The notes beneath the pieces were generated by a model. The model was not told the DNA's origin. It did not search any database and worked only from the letters and a program-made list of their open reading frames with translations. This document shows positions 1-7,283 of a stretch of 64,000 nucleotides of DNA, one piece after another. The stretch lies in assembly GCA_017644045.1 (NCBI GenBank), contig JAEPMI010000001.1, positions 426,470 to 490,469 on the forward strand. The letters are read 5' to 3'. Numbering within the stretch: position 1 is the first letter of the stretch; each line of letters starts with the position of its first letter. Position numbers and translations under genes: made by a program. The stretch comes from Deltaproteobacteria bacterium (lineage in GTDB: Bacteria; Myxococcota_A; Polyangia; Polyangiales; Houyiibacteriaceae).

Positions 1-105
1 ATCAGGGGTCCGAGGCGCACGGGCCTCTGATAGCCCGATACGGCGGCCCGTCGAGCGGCGGCGGGCACTAGGGAAGAATCGCCCTGTTTCGGATGGGGAC
101 CCGGA

Positions 106-122
106 GGGGGAGAGTGTCCCCC
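106..122 (-). terminator. Hairpin downstream of the LysR gene
   Basis: A perfect six-base-pair stem, GGGGGA at 106-111 and TCCCCC at 117-122 with a 5-nt loop, lies 23 nt beyond the stop of the minus-strand LysR gene. It could end that transcript. No T-tract follows, so this is a weak call. The rest of 1-144 shows no coding signal. Confidence 0.35.
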
Positions 123-144
123 AGGGGTTGCGTTCGGGTCACGG

Positions 145-1047
145 TCATCCGAGCTGCCAGGCGGCGTTGTCGAAGGCCGCGATGATGTGGTCTCGGAACG
201 CGCGGGCCTTGGCGGGCAGATGGCGCGCGCTCGGGTACACGAGCGACATGCCGCCGCGGTTGCAGTAGCGCTTGGGCAGCACACGGATCAGCCGGCCGTC
301 GCGCACGTCCATCGCGCCGAGATGCGAGGGCATCCGAGCGATGCCGCCGCCGGCGATGCACGCGCTCCTCACGAAGGCGTACTCCGAGGAGCGGAGGCGA
401 CCACGGACCTCGATGGCCTCCGACTTCTTCCCGCCCGCGAAGGTCCACTCGATCGTCTCGCCGTTCGGTCGGAAGAGGATGCACTCGTGATCGGCCAGGT
501 CCGAGACCTTCTTCGGCGCGCCGCGCTCCGCGAGGTACGCCGGCGACGCGAAGAGCTGCAGCTCCACCACCGCGAGCTTCCGGGCGATCAGCGACGAGTC
601 TTCGAGCGTGCCGCCACGCACGGCGAGGTCGAAGCCTTCGGCGACCAGGTCGACCTTGCGCCCCGTCAGATCGATGTCGACCGACACCTCGGGGTAGTTC
701 CGCATGAAGTCGGCCACGATCGGCGCGAAGAGCCGACCGAAGTCCACCGGCGCCGTGACGCGCAACAAGCCACGCGGCGTGTCGCCCGCGTCCGCCACCG
801 CCGAGGTCGCGTTCTCCAGATCCGCGAGCGGCCCGGACGCCCGCTGGTAGAGGCTCTGCCCTTCGGCCGTGGTGTTCATGCTCCGCGTCGTCCGCTGGAG
901 CAGCCGCACGCCGAGTCGATCCTCGAGCCGCGAGATCCGCCGGCTCACCGTCGACTTCGGGACCCCGAGCAGGCGCGCCGCCCCCGCGATGCTTCCCGCA
1001 TCCACCACCCGCACGAAGGTCGCCAGCTCGTCCAATCCGTCAGCCAT
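145..1047 (-). CDS. LysR-family transcriptional regulator
   Basis: 300-aa LysR-type regulator of normal family length. The N-terminal winged helix-turn-helix spans about residues 5-65, with the recognition region SIAGAARLLGVPKSTVSRRI. The substrate-binding domain (about 90-295) opens with GLLRVTAPVDFGR, typical of the CrgA/AaeR-like branch. It is divergent from a DoxX-family membrane gene across a 148-bp gap, the usual layout for a LysR regulator and its target. A GTTGC-N6-GCAAC dyad lies just upstream of its own ATG. The effector is unknown. DoxX as target is inferred from position only. Confidence 0.93.
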   Translation of the reverse strand: MADGLDELATFVRVVDAGSIAGAARLLGVPKSTVSRRISRLEDRLGVRLLQRTTRSMNTTAEGQSLYQRASGPLADLENATSAVADAGDTPRGLLRVTAPVDFGRLFAPIVADFMRNYPEVSVDIDLTGRKVDLVAEGFDLAVRGGTLEDSSLIARKLAVVELQLFASPAYLAERGAPKKVSDLADHECILFRPNGETIEWTFAGGKKSEAIEVRGRLRSSEYAFVRSACIAGGGIARMPSHLGAMDVRDGRLIRVLPKRYCNRGGMSLVYPSARHLPAKARAFRDHIIAAFDNAAWQLG

Positions 1048-1061
1048 GGTCGGACGCTACC

Positions 1062-1077
1062 GTTGCATTGACGCAAC
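1062..1077. promoter_or_regulatory. Candidate LysR operator dyad between lysR and doxX
   Basis: Perfect inverted repeat GTTGC-ATTGAC-GCAAC, 14 bp upstream of the LysR start and in the divergent gap with the DoxX gene. LysR regulators bind short interrupted dyads of about this size, often T-N11-A. It overlaps a possible -35 hexamer (TTGACG, 1068-1073), but no convincing -10 follows. The assignment is positional inference. Confidence 0.45.
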
Positions 1078-1195
1078 TGTCTACCGAAAAGGCGCCCTCT
1101 GGTGAGCGCCCACGCAACCCATCATGTTCTCCCTCGTCGGCGGGAGATGCCCGCCAAGCACTCACTCCTCGAGAGAACGAAAGACGAGGCTCCTC

Positions 1196-1642
1196 ATGCA
1201 CGCCCTACTCAGCAAGGTCCCCACCGCCGCCCGCCTCCTGCTCGGCACCATCTTCGTGGTCTTCGGACTCAACGGCTTCCTGAGCTTCCTCCCCATGCCT
1301 CCCATGCCGGAGGCCGCCGGGACCTTCCTCGGCGCCCTGGTCGGCACCGGCTACCTGATGACCCTCGTGAAGGCGACCGAGGTCGCCGTCGGTGTCCTCC
1401 TCCTCGCCAACCGCTTCGTGCCGCTGGCGCTCGCGCTCATCGCGCCCATCGTCGTGAACATCGTCCTCTTCCACGCGGTCCTCGCGCCGGCCGGTCTGGC
1501 CCTGCCCCTGGTCGTGCTCGCGCTCGAGCTGTTCCTCGCCTGGAGCTACCGCGACGCCTTTGCGCCGATGCTTCGCGCCAAGACCGAACCGACTGCCCGC
1601 GAGGCCGACGCCCGCGCCGAGACCCAGCACGCGCACGCCTGA
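1196..1642 (+). CDS. DoxX-family integral membrane protein
   Basis: 148-aa hydrophobic protein with four predicted membrane segments and the DoxX-family opening LLGTIFVVFGLNGFLSF, ending in a polar Ala/Glu/His tail. DoxX-like proteins are small inner-membrane proteins linked in some bacteria to quinol oxidation or oxidative stress; here only the family is supported. The ATG at 1196 follows an ACGAGG-like ribosome site and puts the first membrane helix at the N-terminus. An upstream in-frame ATG at 1124 would add a polar leader and is less likely. It is followed by a strong hairpin terminator and is divergent from the LysR gene. Confidence 0.82.
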   Translation: MHALLSKVPTAARLLLGTIFVVFGLNGFLSFLPMPPMPEAAGTFLGALVGTGYLMTLVKATEVAVGVLLLANRFVPLALALIAPIVVNIVLFHAVLAPAGLALPLVVLALELFLAWSYRDAFAPMLRAKTEPTAREADARAETQHAHA

Positions 1643-1674
1643 CGAGTCCACGGACTCTCCGTTTCCCTCCCCCA

Positions 1675-1714
1675 GACGGCCGGGCCCCACTCGATGGGTC
1701 CGGCCGTCGCCTTT
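1675..1714 (+). terminator. Intrinsic terminator of the DoxX gene
   Basis: GACGGCCGG (1675-1683) pairs exactly with CCGGCCGTC (1700-1708). An inner CCCA/TGGG extends the stem, and GCCTTTCC follows. This is the clearest rho-independent-type hairpin in the window and starts 32 nt after the DoxX stop. The ATG at 1694 lies in its loop, so it is an unlikely start for the gene remnant downstream. Confidence 0.7.
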
Positions 1715-1723
1715 CCGTCGAGC

Positions 1724-1970
1724 GTGTGGGCCGCCGTGCCCACGGTGCCCGAGCCGCTGCAGATTCCGTACTCGGAGATCGAGCAACCGACGGAGCGCAT
1801 CACGACCGGTATGCTGTCCCCGCCCGAGGAACGATCCCGACCTCGAGAGCCAGCCCTTCGACCCGGAGACCATGGGCATGCTCGGCGGCATGGTGATGTG
1901 GAGCCCGGAGGACCTCGACCTCGCGTGTGTCGTCGGCGAGGATCCGGACGGGTGCCAGGACGAGGAGTGA
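1724..1970 (+). pseudogene. Frameshifted small gene remnant, acidic C-terminus
   Basis: Two plus-strand frames join into one sensible small acidic protein. The first runs from a GTG at 1724 (VWAAVPTVPEPLQIPYSEIE...) to about 1829. After one base it continues in the next frame as NDPDLESQPFDPET... to DPDGCQDEE and a stop at 1968-1970. The stop lies 1 bp from the stop of the convergent gene, as at other tight convergent ends here, which supports the second half being a real 3' end. The true 5' end is unclear because a terminator lies just upstream. It may be a sequencing indel or a decayed gene. No family is recognised. Confidence 0.45.
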
Positions 1971-1971
1971 A

Positions 1972-2499
1972 TCAGGGGGCCACGGTGCCGTTCGCTCCAT
2001 CGAGCCGAGCCCGAGCGGCGCGCGCGACGCGCGGGTCGTCGAGCGCGGCCGCGACCTCGAGCTCCGCTCGAAGCACATCGTCCAGCCGGAAGCGCGCCGT
2101 GCCTTCGATGGCCGCGGCGCGAAGGTTGCCCGGCTGCGACTCGTCCACGTAGACCGAGCGAAGGAGCGTGAGGGTCTCCGCGCCGTCGAAATGGCGGAGC
2201 GTGCTCGCCGCGCGGACCCGCACGAGCATCGGGTCACCGTTCGTCACCAGCCAACGAAGGCTCTCTTCGGGCTCCGGGTGAGCGACGAGCGCGTCGCGAT
2301 CCGGGAGGTCCTCGGTGTGGCGCGCGCGGAGCAGGCGCGCGATCGCCTCGGTCCCCTCCGGTGCGTCCGCGTAGCGCGGGTCGGGCTCGGCCGAAACCGG
2401 CGCGGTCGGCTCAGCCGGCTCGGAGCTGGGCTCGGTCCCGTTCGTCTCGGCGCCACCGCACCCGAGCGCGCCGAGCAGGACGAGGTGCACCGCCCTCAT
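1972..2499 (-). CDS. HEAT-repeat-like lipoprotein
   Basis: 175-aa predicted lipoprotein: short hydrophobic signal and lipobox ending LLGALGC (Cys14), a Glu/Pro/Ser-rich linker to about residue 45, then helical repeats (EESLRWLVTNGDPMLVRVRA; GNLRAAAIEGTARFRLDDVL; DDPRVARAARARL) resembling HEAT or PBS-lyase repeats, which are usually protein-binding scaffolds. Its start overlaps the stop of the upstream metalloprotease gene by 4 nt, so the two are probably co-transcribed and translationally coupled. A partnership with that protease is inference. Confidence 0.75.
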   Translation of the reverse strand: MRAVHLVLLGALGCGGAETNGTEPSSEPAEPTAPVSAEPDPRYADAPEGTEAIARLLRARHTEDLPDRDALVAHPEPEESLRWLVTNGDPMLVRVRAASTLRHFDGAETLTLLRSVYVDESQPGNLRAAAIEGTARFRLDDVLRAELEVAAALDDPRVARAARARLDGANGTVAP

Positions 2500-3644
2500 C
2501 GCGCCACCGGGCTCGCGGCGAGAATGGCCACCTGGGTCGGCGAGAGCTCCCGCTGCCGAATCCCGTCCTCCGCGGTCCAGAACATCACGTTGCGTCCTCC
2601 CTCTTCGAGACACTCGGGCACCGAGAGCTCTCCGTCGCCGTCGGTGTCGCGGCTCGCCGGACACTCCGGCGTGTCGGCGAGCGGATCGTGCTCGCCGCCT
2701 TCGGCCTCGGTGGTGTGAAAGAGCCCGAGCTGGTGCCCGAGCTCGTGCGCGAGCGTCTCCCCGAGGAGCGCCGCTTCGATCGTGGTCCCGTCGGCCGACA
2801 GATGCGTGTCCACGCTGAGCACCACGCCGCTCCAGCTCGTGCCGAGGACACCGTTCGGGCCCGGGACCCCCGCGGCCAACCCGAAGGTGCCTGGCTCGAG
2901 GAAGTCCTGGACGATGAGCACCGGGATGGTGCGTTCGTCCGCGAGCACGACGCTCGCGCGCAGCTGATCGAGCTCGGAGGTCGTGTCGTCCACGAAGGCG
3001 CTCGGCCAGTCGATCGTGGTCGGTTCGTCCAGCACGAGACCCGGGGCGCCCGCGTCCTGGTAGACGCGCACCGCTTCTCCCAGCGCGGCGCGGAGGGTGG
3101 TGTCGTCGATGAAGGTGTCCGCCACCAGGATCGGCGCGATCGTGATCTGGGTCCCCAGCCCCGACTGCGTCATCACGTGGAGCGTGCCTTCGTCGGCGCC
3201 GCTGGCACCGAAGAGCACCGGTTCGATGGCCACGCAGCCGCGGGGCGGGCCGCTCGCCTCGTCCATCGGGAACTGGAGCACGGCGAGCCGGTCTTCGTAG
3301 TGGAACCAAGGGCCCTCACCGAACTCGTCCACGACGTCGACCACCAAGTCGCCGTCGAGCGCCACGCGGAACCCGGCCATCGCGTTCGGGTCCTCGAGCG
3401 CGAAGGCGAGGCCCGCGAGCCCTGGCGGAATGGCGAGCACGACGGGCTCACCGTAGGTCAGGTCGCCGCGACGCTCCCACCGAACCGGGAAGTCGACCCG
3501 AGCGTCGATGTCCGGGGTGATGGGGATGGCCTCGTCGCAATCGGCGTCGATGGGATCGGAGTCGCCGCAGCCGAGCGCCGAGCCGACGAGGGCGAGAGCG
3601 GAGAGGAGGGTCGAGGATGAGAGCCGCACGCGAACGTTCCACAC
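2496..3644 (-). CDS. Lipoprotein with metzincin-type zinc protease motif
   Basis: 382-aa protein with a lipoprotein signal (lipobox ...GSALGC, Cys26) and a zinc-protease signature HELGHQLGLFH at residues 300-310, the HExxHxxGxxH metzincin motif, with a probable Met-turn in NVMFW (Met354). Residues 40-290 are a beta-rich region of unknown family. A DTDGDGEL loop near 333 may bind calcium. It is likely a cell-surface metallopeptidase. All three zinc His and the catalytic Glu are present. It is first in a two-gene unit with the HEAT-like lipoprotein (4-nt overlap). The substrate cannot be read from sequence. Confidence 0.8.
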   Translation of the reverse strand: MWNVRVRLSSSTLLSALALVGSALGCGDSDPIDADCDEAIPITPDIDARVDFPVRWERRGDLTYGEPVVLAIPPGLAGLAFALEDPNAMAGFRVALDGDLVVDVVDEFGEGPWFHYEDRLAVLQFPMDEASGPPRGCVAIEPVLFGASGADEGTLHVMTQSGLGTQITIAPILVADTFIDDTTLRAALGEAVRVYQDAGAPGLVLDEPTTIDWPSAFVDDTTSELDQLRASVVLADERTIPVLIVQDFLEPGTFGLAAGVPGPNGVLGTSWSGVVLSVDTHLSADGTTIEAALLGETLAHELGHQLGLFHTTEAEGGEHDPLADTPECPASRDTDGDGELSVPECLEEGGRNVMFWTAEDGIRQRELSPTQVAILAASPVAR

Positions 3645-3774
3645 CGAGCATATCCCATCCAGGCCGGCGTCCGCTCACAGCCTCGCTTGACCCGAGGGGG
3701 CCCATCGTGTGAACCGTCCGCGTCTTTTGCAGGCGTCGTCCGCGTTCGCGGGCACGCGAAGGAGTAGTCGACGG

Positions 3775-4539
3775 ATGAAGATCGAAGGGAATGTCGCGCT
3801 GATCACTGGCGGAGCCTCCGGGCTCGGCGAGGCCACCGCTCGGGCGCTGGTCGCCAAGGGCGCGAAGGCCGTGCTGGTGGACATGAACGTGGAGCGCGGC
3901 GAGGCCGTGGCGAAGGAGCTCGGCGACGGCGTTCGCTTCGTCAAGACCGACGTGACCGACGAGGCGCAGGTGAACGCCGCCCTCGATGCGGCCGCGGAGC
4001 TCGGCACCCTTCGCGTCGCGGTGAACTGCGCCGGCGTCGGCTGGGCGGCTCGAACCCTGAAGCGCGACGGCACTCCGCACGACTTCGACCTCTTCAAGAA
4101 GGTCATCTCGGTGAACCTCGTGGGTACGTTCAACGTGACCCGTCTCGCCGCGAGCCGCATGAGCCAGACCGACGCGGTCGACGGCGAGCGCGGCGTGGTC
4201 GTGAACACCGCCTCGATCGCCGCCTTCGATGGTCAGATCGGCCAGGCCGCCTACTCGGCGTCCAAGGGCGGCGTCGTCGGCATGACCCTGCCAATCGCGC
4301 GCGACCTCGCGAAGTCGCAGATCCGCGTCTGCACCATCGCCCCCGGCACCTTCGACACCCCGATGCTCGCCGGTCTGCCCGAGGAGGTCCGCCAGGCCCT
4401 CGCCGCCGGCATCCCGAACCCGGCCCGCCTCGGCGATCCCGCCGAGTACGCCGCGCTCGCGTGCCACATCGTCGAGAACGGCTACCTCAACGCCGAGGTC
4501 ATCCGCCTCGACGGCGCGCTCCGCATGCCGCCCAAGTGA
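3775..4539 (+). CDS. SDR dehydrogenase, 3-hydroxyacyl-CoA dehydrogenase type II-like
   Basis: 254-aa classical short-chain dehydrogenase with TGGASGLG (11-18), Asp36 favouring NAD, NCAG (84-87), Ser147, Tyr160 and Lys164. The insert after NCAG ([25 protein letters not shown]) and the [18 protein letters not shown] tail match the HSD17B10-like group that oxidises 3-hydroxyacyl-CoAs in beta-oxidation and branched-chain amino acid breakdown. The ATG at 3775 is preceded by GAAGGAG at a workable distance; an in-frame start at 3709 adds residues the family lacks. The exact substrate is not proven. Confidence 0.9.
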   Translation: MKIEGNVALITGGASGLGEATARALVAKGAKAVLVDMNVERGEAVAKELGDGVRFVKTDVTDEAQVNAALDAAAELGTLRVAVNCAGVGWAARTLKRDGTPHDFDLFKKVISVNLVGTFNVTRLAASRMSQTDAVDGERGVVVNTASIAAFDGQIGQAAYSASKGGVVGMTLPIARDLAKSQIRVCTIAPGTFDTPMLAGLPEEVRQALAAGIPNPARLGDPAEYAALACHIVENGYLNAEVIRLDGALRMPPK

Positions 4540-4570
4540 GACGCGCGCCGTAGGCGCCGTCCTCACTCCC

Positions 4571-4630
4571 GTGCCCGTGCCCGTGCCCGTGCCCGTGCCC
4601 CTGCCCGATCCCATCGGGCCGCACGGGCAC
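4571..4630. repeat. Hexamer array (GTGCCC)5 leading into a hairpin
   Basis: Five exact tandem GTGCCC units at 4571-4600 are followed by a near copy (CTGCCC). The last unit (4595-4600) pairs with GGGCAC (4625-4630), and CCCGAT (4604-4609) pairs with ATCGGG (4613-4618), giving a stepped hairpin. It sits between two convergent genes, after a GCGCCGTAGGCGCC segment (4545-4558). It is the likely transcription end for the dehydrogenase and resembles, with another hexamer, the inverted arrays at about 29, 52 and 58 kb. Confidence 0.7.
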
Positions 4631-4657
4631 GCGCAATTTCACAAAATGCATTTCGTG

Positions 4658-4690
4658 CTCGGATCCCCTGCAAACACAGGGGTCTCCGAG
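4658..4690. terminator. Strong hairpin between convergent genes
   Basis: CTCGGA (4658-4663) and CCCCTG (4665-4670) pair with CAGGGG (4677-4682) and TCCGAG (4685-4690) around a CAAACA loop. A 10-bp palindrome AAATGCATTT (4644-4653), unusually AT-rich for this DNA, lies just before it. It can act in either direction. No U-tract is present. Confidence 0.55.
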
Positions 4691-4696
4691 GGGTGA

Positions 4697-4760
4697 TCCT
4701 GTCCCCTACTCCCAGTCGTGGTCGAGGCCCGCTCCTGTCCCCTACTCCCAGTCGTGGTCG
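4697..4760. repeat. 28-bp direct repeat, period 36, at the end of the ligase gene
   Basis: The same 28 bp, beginning TCCTGTCCCCTACTCCCAGT, occur at 4697-4724 and 4733-4760. The second copy holds the last codons (HDHDWE) and stop of the minus-strand ligase gene. The first copy is a tandem duplication of that gene end, now outside the reading frame. This looks like a recent slip or unequal-crossover duplication. Confidence 0.85.
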
Positions 4761-6040
4761 TGCCGCACGCCTACGTAGGTGGGGAAGCGGGGGACGCCGG
4801 CTTTGGTGAGCTCCTGGTAGCGGAAGGTCACGATCGCGCCGATGGGCGGCGGGTCGGCGCGCTCGGCGTCCGAGAAGCCGGTGCCGACCTTGAACTCGGT
4901 GCCTTCTTTCAGCACGACGCGGAGCGCGCCCAGGCGCCCTTTGTGTTTGCCGCGGCCGGCTTCGTGTCCGATGACCCGCGCCTCGGCGTCGAAGAAGCTC
5001 TTCACCTTGAGCAGCGACTCCGAGCGGCCGTGCACGTAGGTCGAGGCGGGCTTGCGCAGCATCAGCCCCTCGCCGCCGAGCGCCTCGATGCGCGCGAGCT
5101 CCCTCTTCAGCGCGTCCAACCCGTCGCAGAGGGTGTGCTCGAGCACCTTCGCGTGCTTCCACGCGTGCGCCTCCACCAGCTCCGAGAGCTGGGCGAGCCG
5201 GTTCTCGAAGGGACCGCCGAGCTCCGGCCCATCGAAGATCACGTACGAGAGCTCCGACCACTCCTTCGATCGATCGGCGCGCCGCGCGATGGACACCGTG
5301 CGCTGGAACTCACCACGCCCGCCGAAGAGCTCGCCGTCGAGCGGATGATCGGGGAGGCCCTCGGTGAACCACTCGGGCGCGAAGTACTCGTTGCCTTGCC
5401 GCGAGATGAAGCGCTTTCCGTCCCACCACGCGCGCACGCCGTCGAGCTTCTCGCTCATCCACCAGCCGCTCGGATCGTGCACGTCGGGGTCGAAGCTCTC
5501 GGCGAGCAACACCTTCGGCGCGCCCTCCTTCGCACCGCGGGTGCTCACCGCGCGGGCGGGCAAGCTCCCCAGCCGCTCCGTCTCGGCGGCCTCGCCACGG
5601 AAGCGCCGCAGGTGCTTGCAGGTGCGCCGCTCGATCGGCACCGACTGGTTCCGCCACGCCGGACACGTGCACGAGTAGACGCCGCCGACGTTCTTCAGGG
5701 TGTAGCTGCGACTCCCGCTGCCGGGCACCTGGGTCTCTTCGCCGTCCGCCAGATCCTGCGGACCGTCGCCAGTCTTCGCCGACGTCGCGGACTTCGCCCC
5801 ACCGGTCGCCTTCACCTCCACGGGCGGCAGCCCCTCGCCGACCTCCGCGTAGCCCTTCTTCACCTTCGACGCGATCTGCTTGTCGACGTGTGCCTCGGCC
5901 TTGGCGTCGGTGCCCAGGTCCTTGGTCTTCGTCTGACCGCTGGTGTCGATCTTTCCCCAACGGGTCGTGACCGAGCTGCCCTCGCGCTCGATCTCCCAGA
6001 ACTTGTTCGACTTCTGATCCTTGTACTCGAAGCGGCGCAT
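4742..6040 (-). CDS. WGR-SWIM-ATP-dependent DNA ligase fusion protein
   Basis: 432 aa. The N-terminus (1-75) is a WGR domain (FWEIEREGSSVTTRWGKI), a nucleic-acid-binding module of PARPs. Residues 112-147 form a SWIM-type zinc motif (C124-x-C126 ... C141-x-H143). Residues 180-430 are a compact ATP-dependent DNA ligase: adenylated Lys198 in EKLDGVR, LDGELF (234-239), YVIFD, EGLMLR (motif IV, 324-329), LLKVK (motif V, 343-347) and an OB-fold tail. It probably seals nicks in repair, with WGR and SWIM targeting DNA ends. Start MRRFEY is at 6040; an alternative ATG is 9 nt upstream. The 3' end is duplicated just outside the gene. Confidence 0.9.
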   Translation of the reverse strand: MRRFEYKDQKSNKFWEIEREGSSVTTRWGKIDTSGQTKTKDLGTDAKAEAHVDKQIASKVKKGYAEVGEGLPPVEVKATGGAKSATSAKTGDGPQDLADGEETQVPGSGSRSYTLKNVGGVYSCTCPAWRNQSVPIERRTCKHLRRFRGEAAETERLGSLPARAVSTRGAKEGAPKVLLAESFDPDVHDPSGWWMSEKLDGVRAWWDGKRFISRQGNEYFAPEWFTEGLPDHPLDGELFGGRGEFQRTVSIARRADRSKEWSELSYVIFDGPELGGPFENRLAQLSELVEAHAWKHAKVLEHTLCDGLDALKRELARIEALGGEGLMLRKPASTYVHGRSESLLKVKSFFDAEARVIGHEAGRGKHKGRLGALRVVLKEGTEFKVGTGFSDAERADPPPIGAIVTFRYQELTKAGVPRFPTYVGVRHDHDWE

Positions 6041-6087
6041 CGCCCGCATCCTACGCGGGATCGGCCGCTCGGATCCCCCGCGCGAAT

Positions 6088-7251
6088 TCAGCCCTGCGCG
6101 GCAGCGACGTCGGCCGCCGTCGGCGCGCGCTCCATGCGCCCTTCGGCGCGCTCCGGTCGACCGCCACCGCGACCGCCGCAGCGCTCGGCCAGCGCCCGAA
6201 AGAGAGCGCCACAGTCGACTGTCGACGCCGGTCCGCGCGTCGCGACTACGTGGAACGCATCCCCCACCGCGGCGCTCAGCACCACGAGCCGGCTTCCCGT
6301 CGCCGCCTCTGCGGCCAGCGCACGCAGCGTGGCCACGTCGGTGTCCAGTGACGCGACCGCGGGATCCCCGCTGATCGCCGCCGCCTGCGCCTTCGCGAAG
6401 GCGGCCCGGGTCGCGCCGAGCTGCTCGCGCGCCTCCCCGAGCTCGCGCTCCAGCTTGTCGATCGCCGCGGGCACGTCGTGCGGCCCGCAGGTGAAGCGCG
6501 CCGCCAGCGAACGGAGCGCCTCCGATTCTGCACCCAGCACGCGGCGCGTGCGCGGACCGGCGGTGAAGGTGACCCGCTGCCCGCCACGGTGTCGGCTGGC
6601 GTCGGTGATGCGCACCCACCCGACCTGCGCGGTGTCCGTGCAGTGAGTGCCGCCGCAGGGCGTGAGGTCGAAGCCCTCGACCTCGATGATCCGGATGGCT
6701 CCGTCGACCTTCGGGGCGCGCCGAAGATCCATCGCGGCCAGTTCCTCCGGGCTCGGGTGCAGCTGACGCACCACGCGGTGCTCGTCGACGACCTGGTTCA
6801 CCCGCGCTTCGATCTCGGCGAGCGTCTTCGGGCTGAGCTCTCGGTCGAGGTCGATGGTCGCGCCCGACTCGCCGAGCCGCGACGACACCGTCGCCGCCTT
6901 GCCGAGCTCCAGCAGCGCCCGCGAGAGCATGTGCTGGCCGGTGTGGAGCGCCATGTGCTCGTGGCGCCGTGCCCGATCGAGCCGCCCGCTCACCAGGGTC
7001 CCGACCGCGGGGAGCTCGCCCTCCAGCACGTGGTGGATCCGCCCGGCGTCGTCGACCTGCACGTCGACGACCGACCGGCCGTCGAGCACGCCGTGGTCCG
7101 GGAGCTGACCGCCGGCCTCCGGGTAGAAGAGCGTGGCCTCGAGGAGCACCGACGGTCGCCCGTCGCGCTCCGCGTGTGCCACGACGCGAGCGTCGAACTC
7201 GTCTGAGTGGGGGTCGTCCCAGTAGAGCTTTCGGGTCGGCGTGTCGGTCAC
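6088..7251 (-). CDS. AlaX-type alanyl-tRNA editing protein with DHHA1 domain
   Basis: 387-aa free-standing editing protein related to the second half of alanyl-tRNA synthetase. The zinc-binding editing site is intact: H103-xxx-H107 in HTGQH and C199GGTH203, plus FYPEAGGQ at 42-49. A coiled region follows, then a DHHA1 domain ending GGRGGGRPERAEG. Such AlaX-L proteins hydrolyse Ser- or Gly-tRNA(Ala). No synthetase catalytic domain is present. The GTG at 7251 begins VTDTPTRKLYW in register with homologues; no ATG fits. Confidence 0.9.
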   Translation of the reverse strand: MTDTPTRKLYWDDPHSDEFDARVVAHAERDGRPSVLLEATLFYPEAGGQLPDHGVLDGRSVVDVQVDDAGRIHHVLEGELPAVGTLVSGRLDRARRHEHMALHTGQHMLSRALLELGKAATVSSRLGESGATIDLDRELSPKTLAEIEARVNQVVDEHRVVRQLHPSPEELAAMDLRRAPKVDGAIRIIEVEGFDLTPCGGTHCTDTAQVGWVRITDASRHRGGQRVTFTAGPRTRRVLGAESEALRSLAARFTCGPHDVPAAIDKLERELGEAREQLGATRAAFAKAQAAAISGDPAVASLDTDVATLRALAAEAATGSRLVVLSAAVGDAFHVVATRGPASTVDCGALFRALAERCGGRGGGRPERAEGRMERAPTAADVAAAQG

Positions 7252-7283
7252 GCCGGGACCATAGCTCAGCCCTGGCGGGAGGC

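Noticed and set aside
1-60. tRNA-like or attachment-site hairpin at the window start
   Set aside because: ATCAGGGG / CCTCTGAT is a short imperfect dyad; no cloverleaf can be drawn and no integrase is near.
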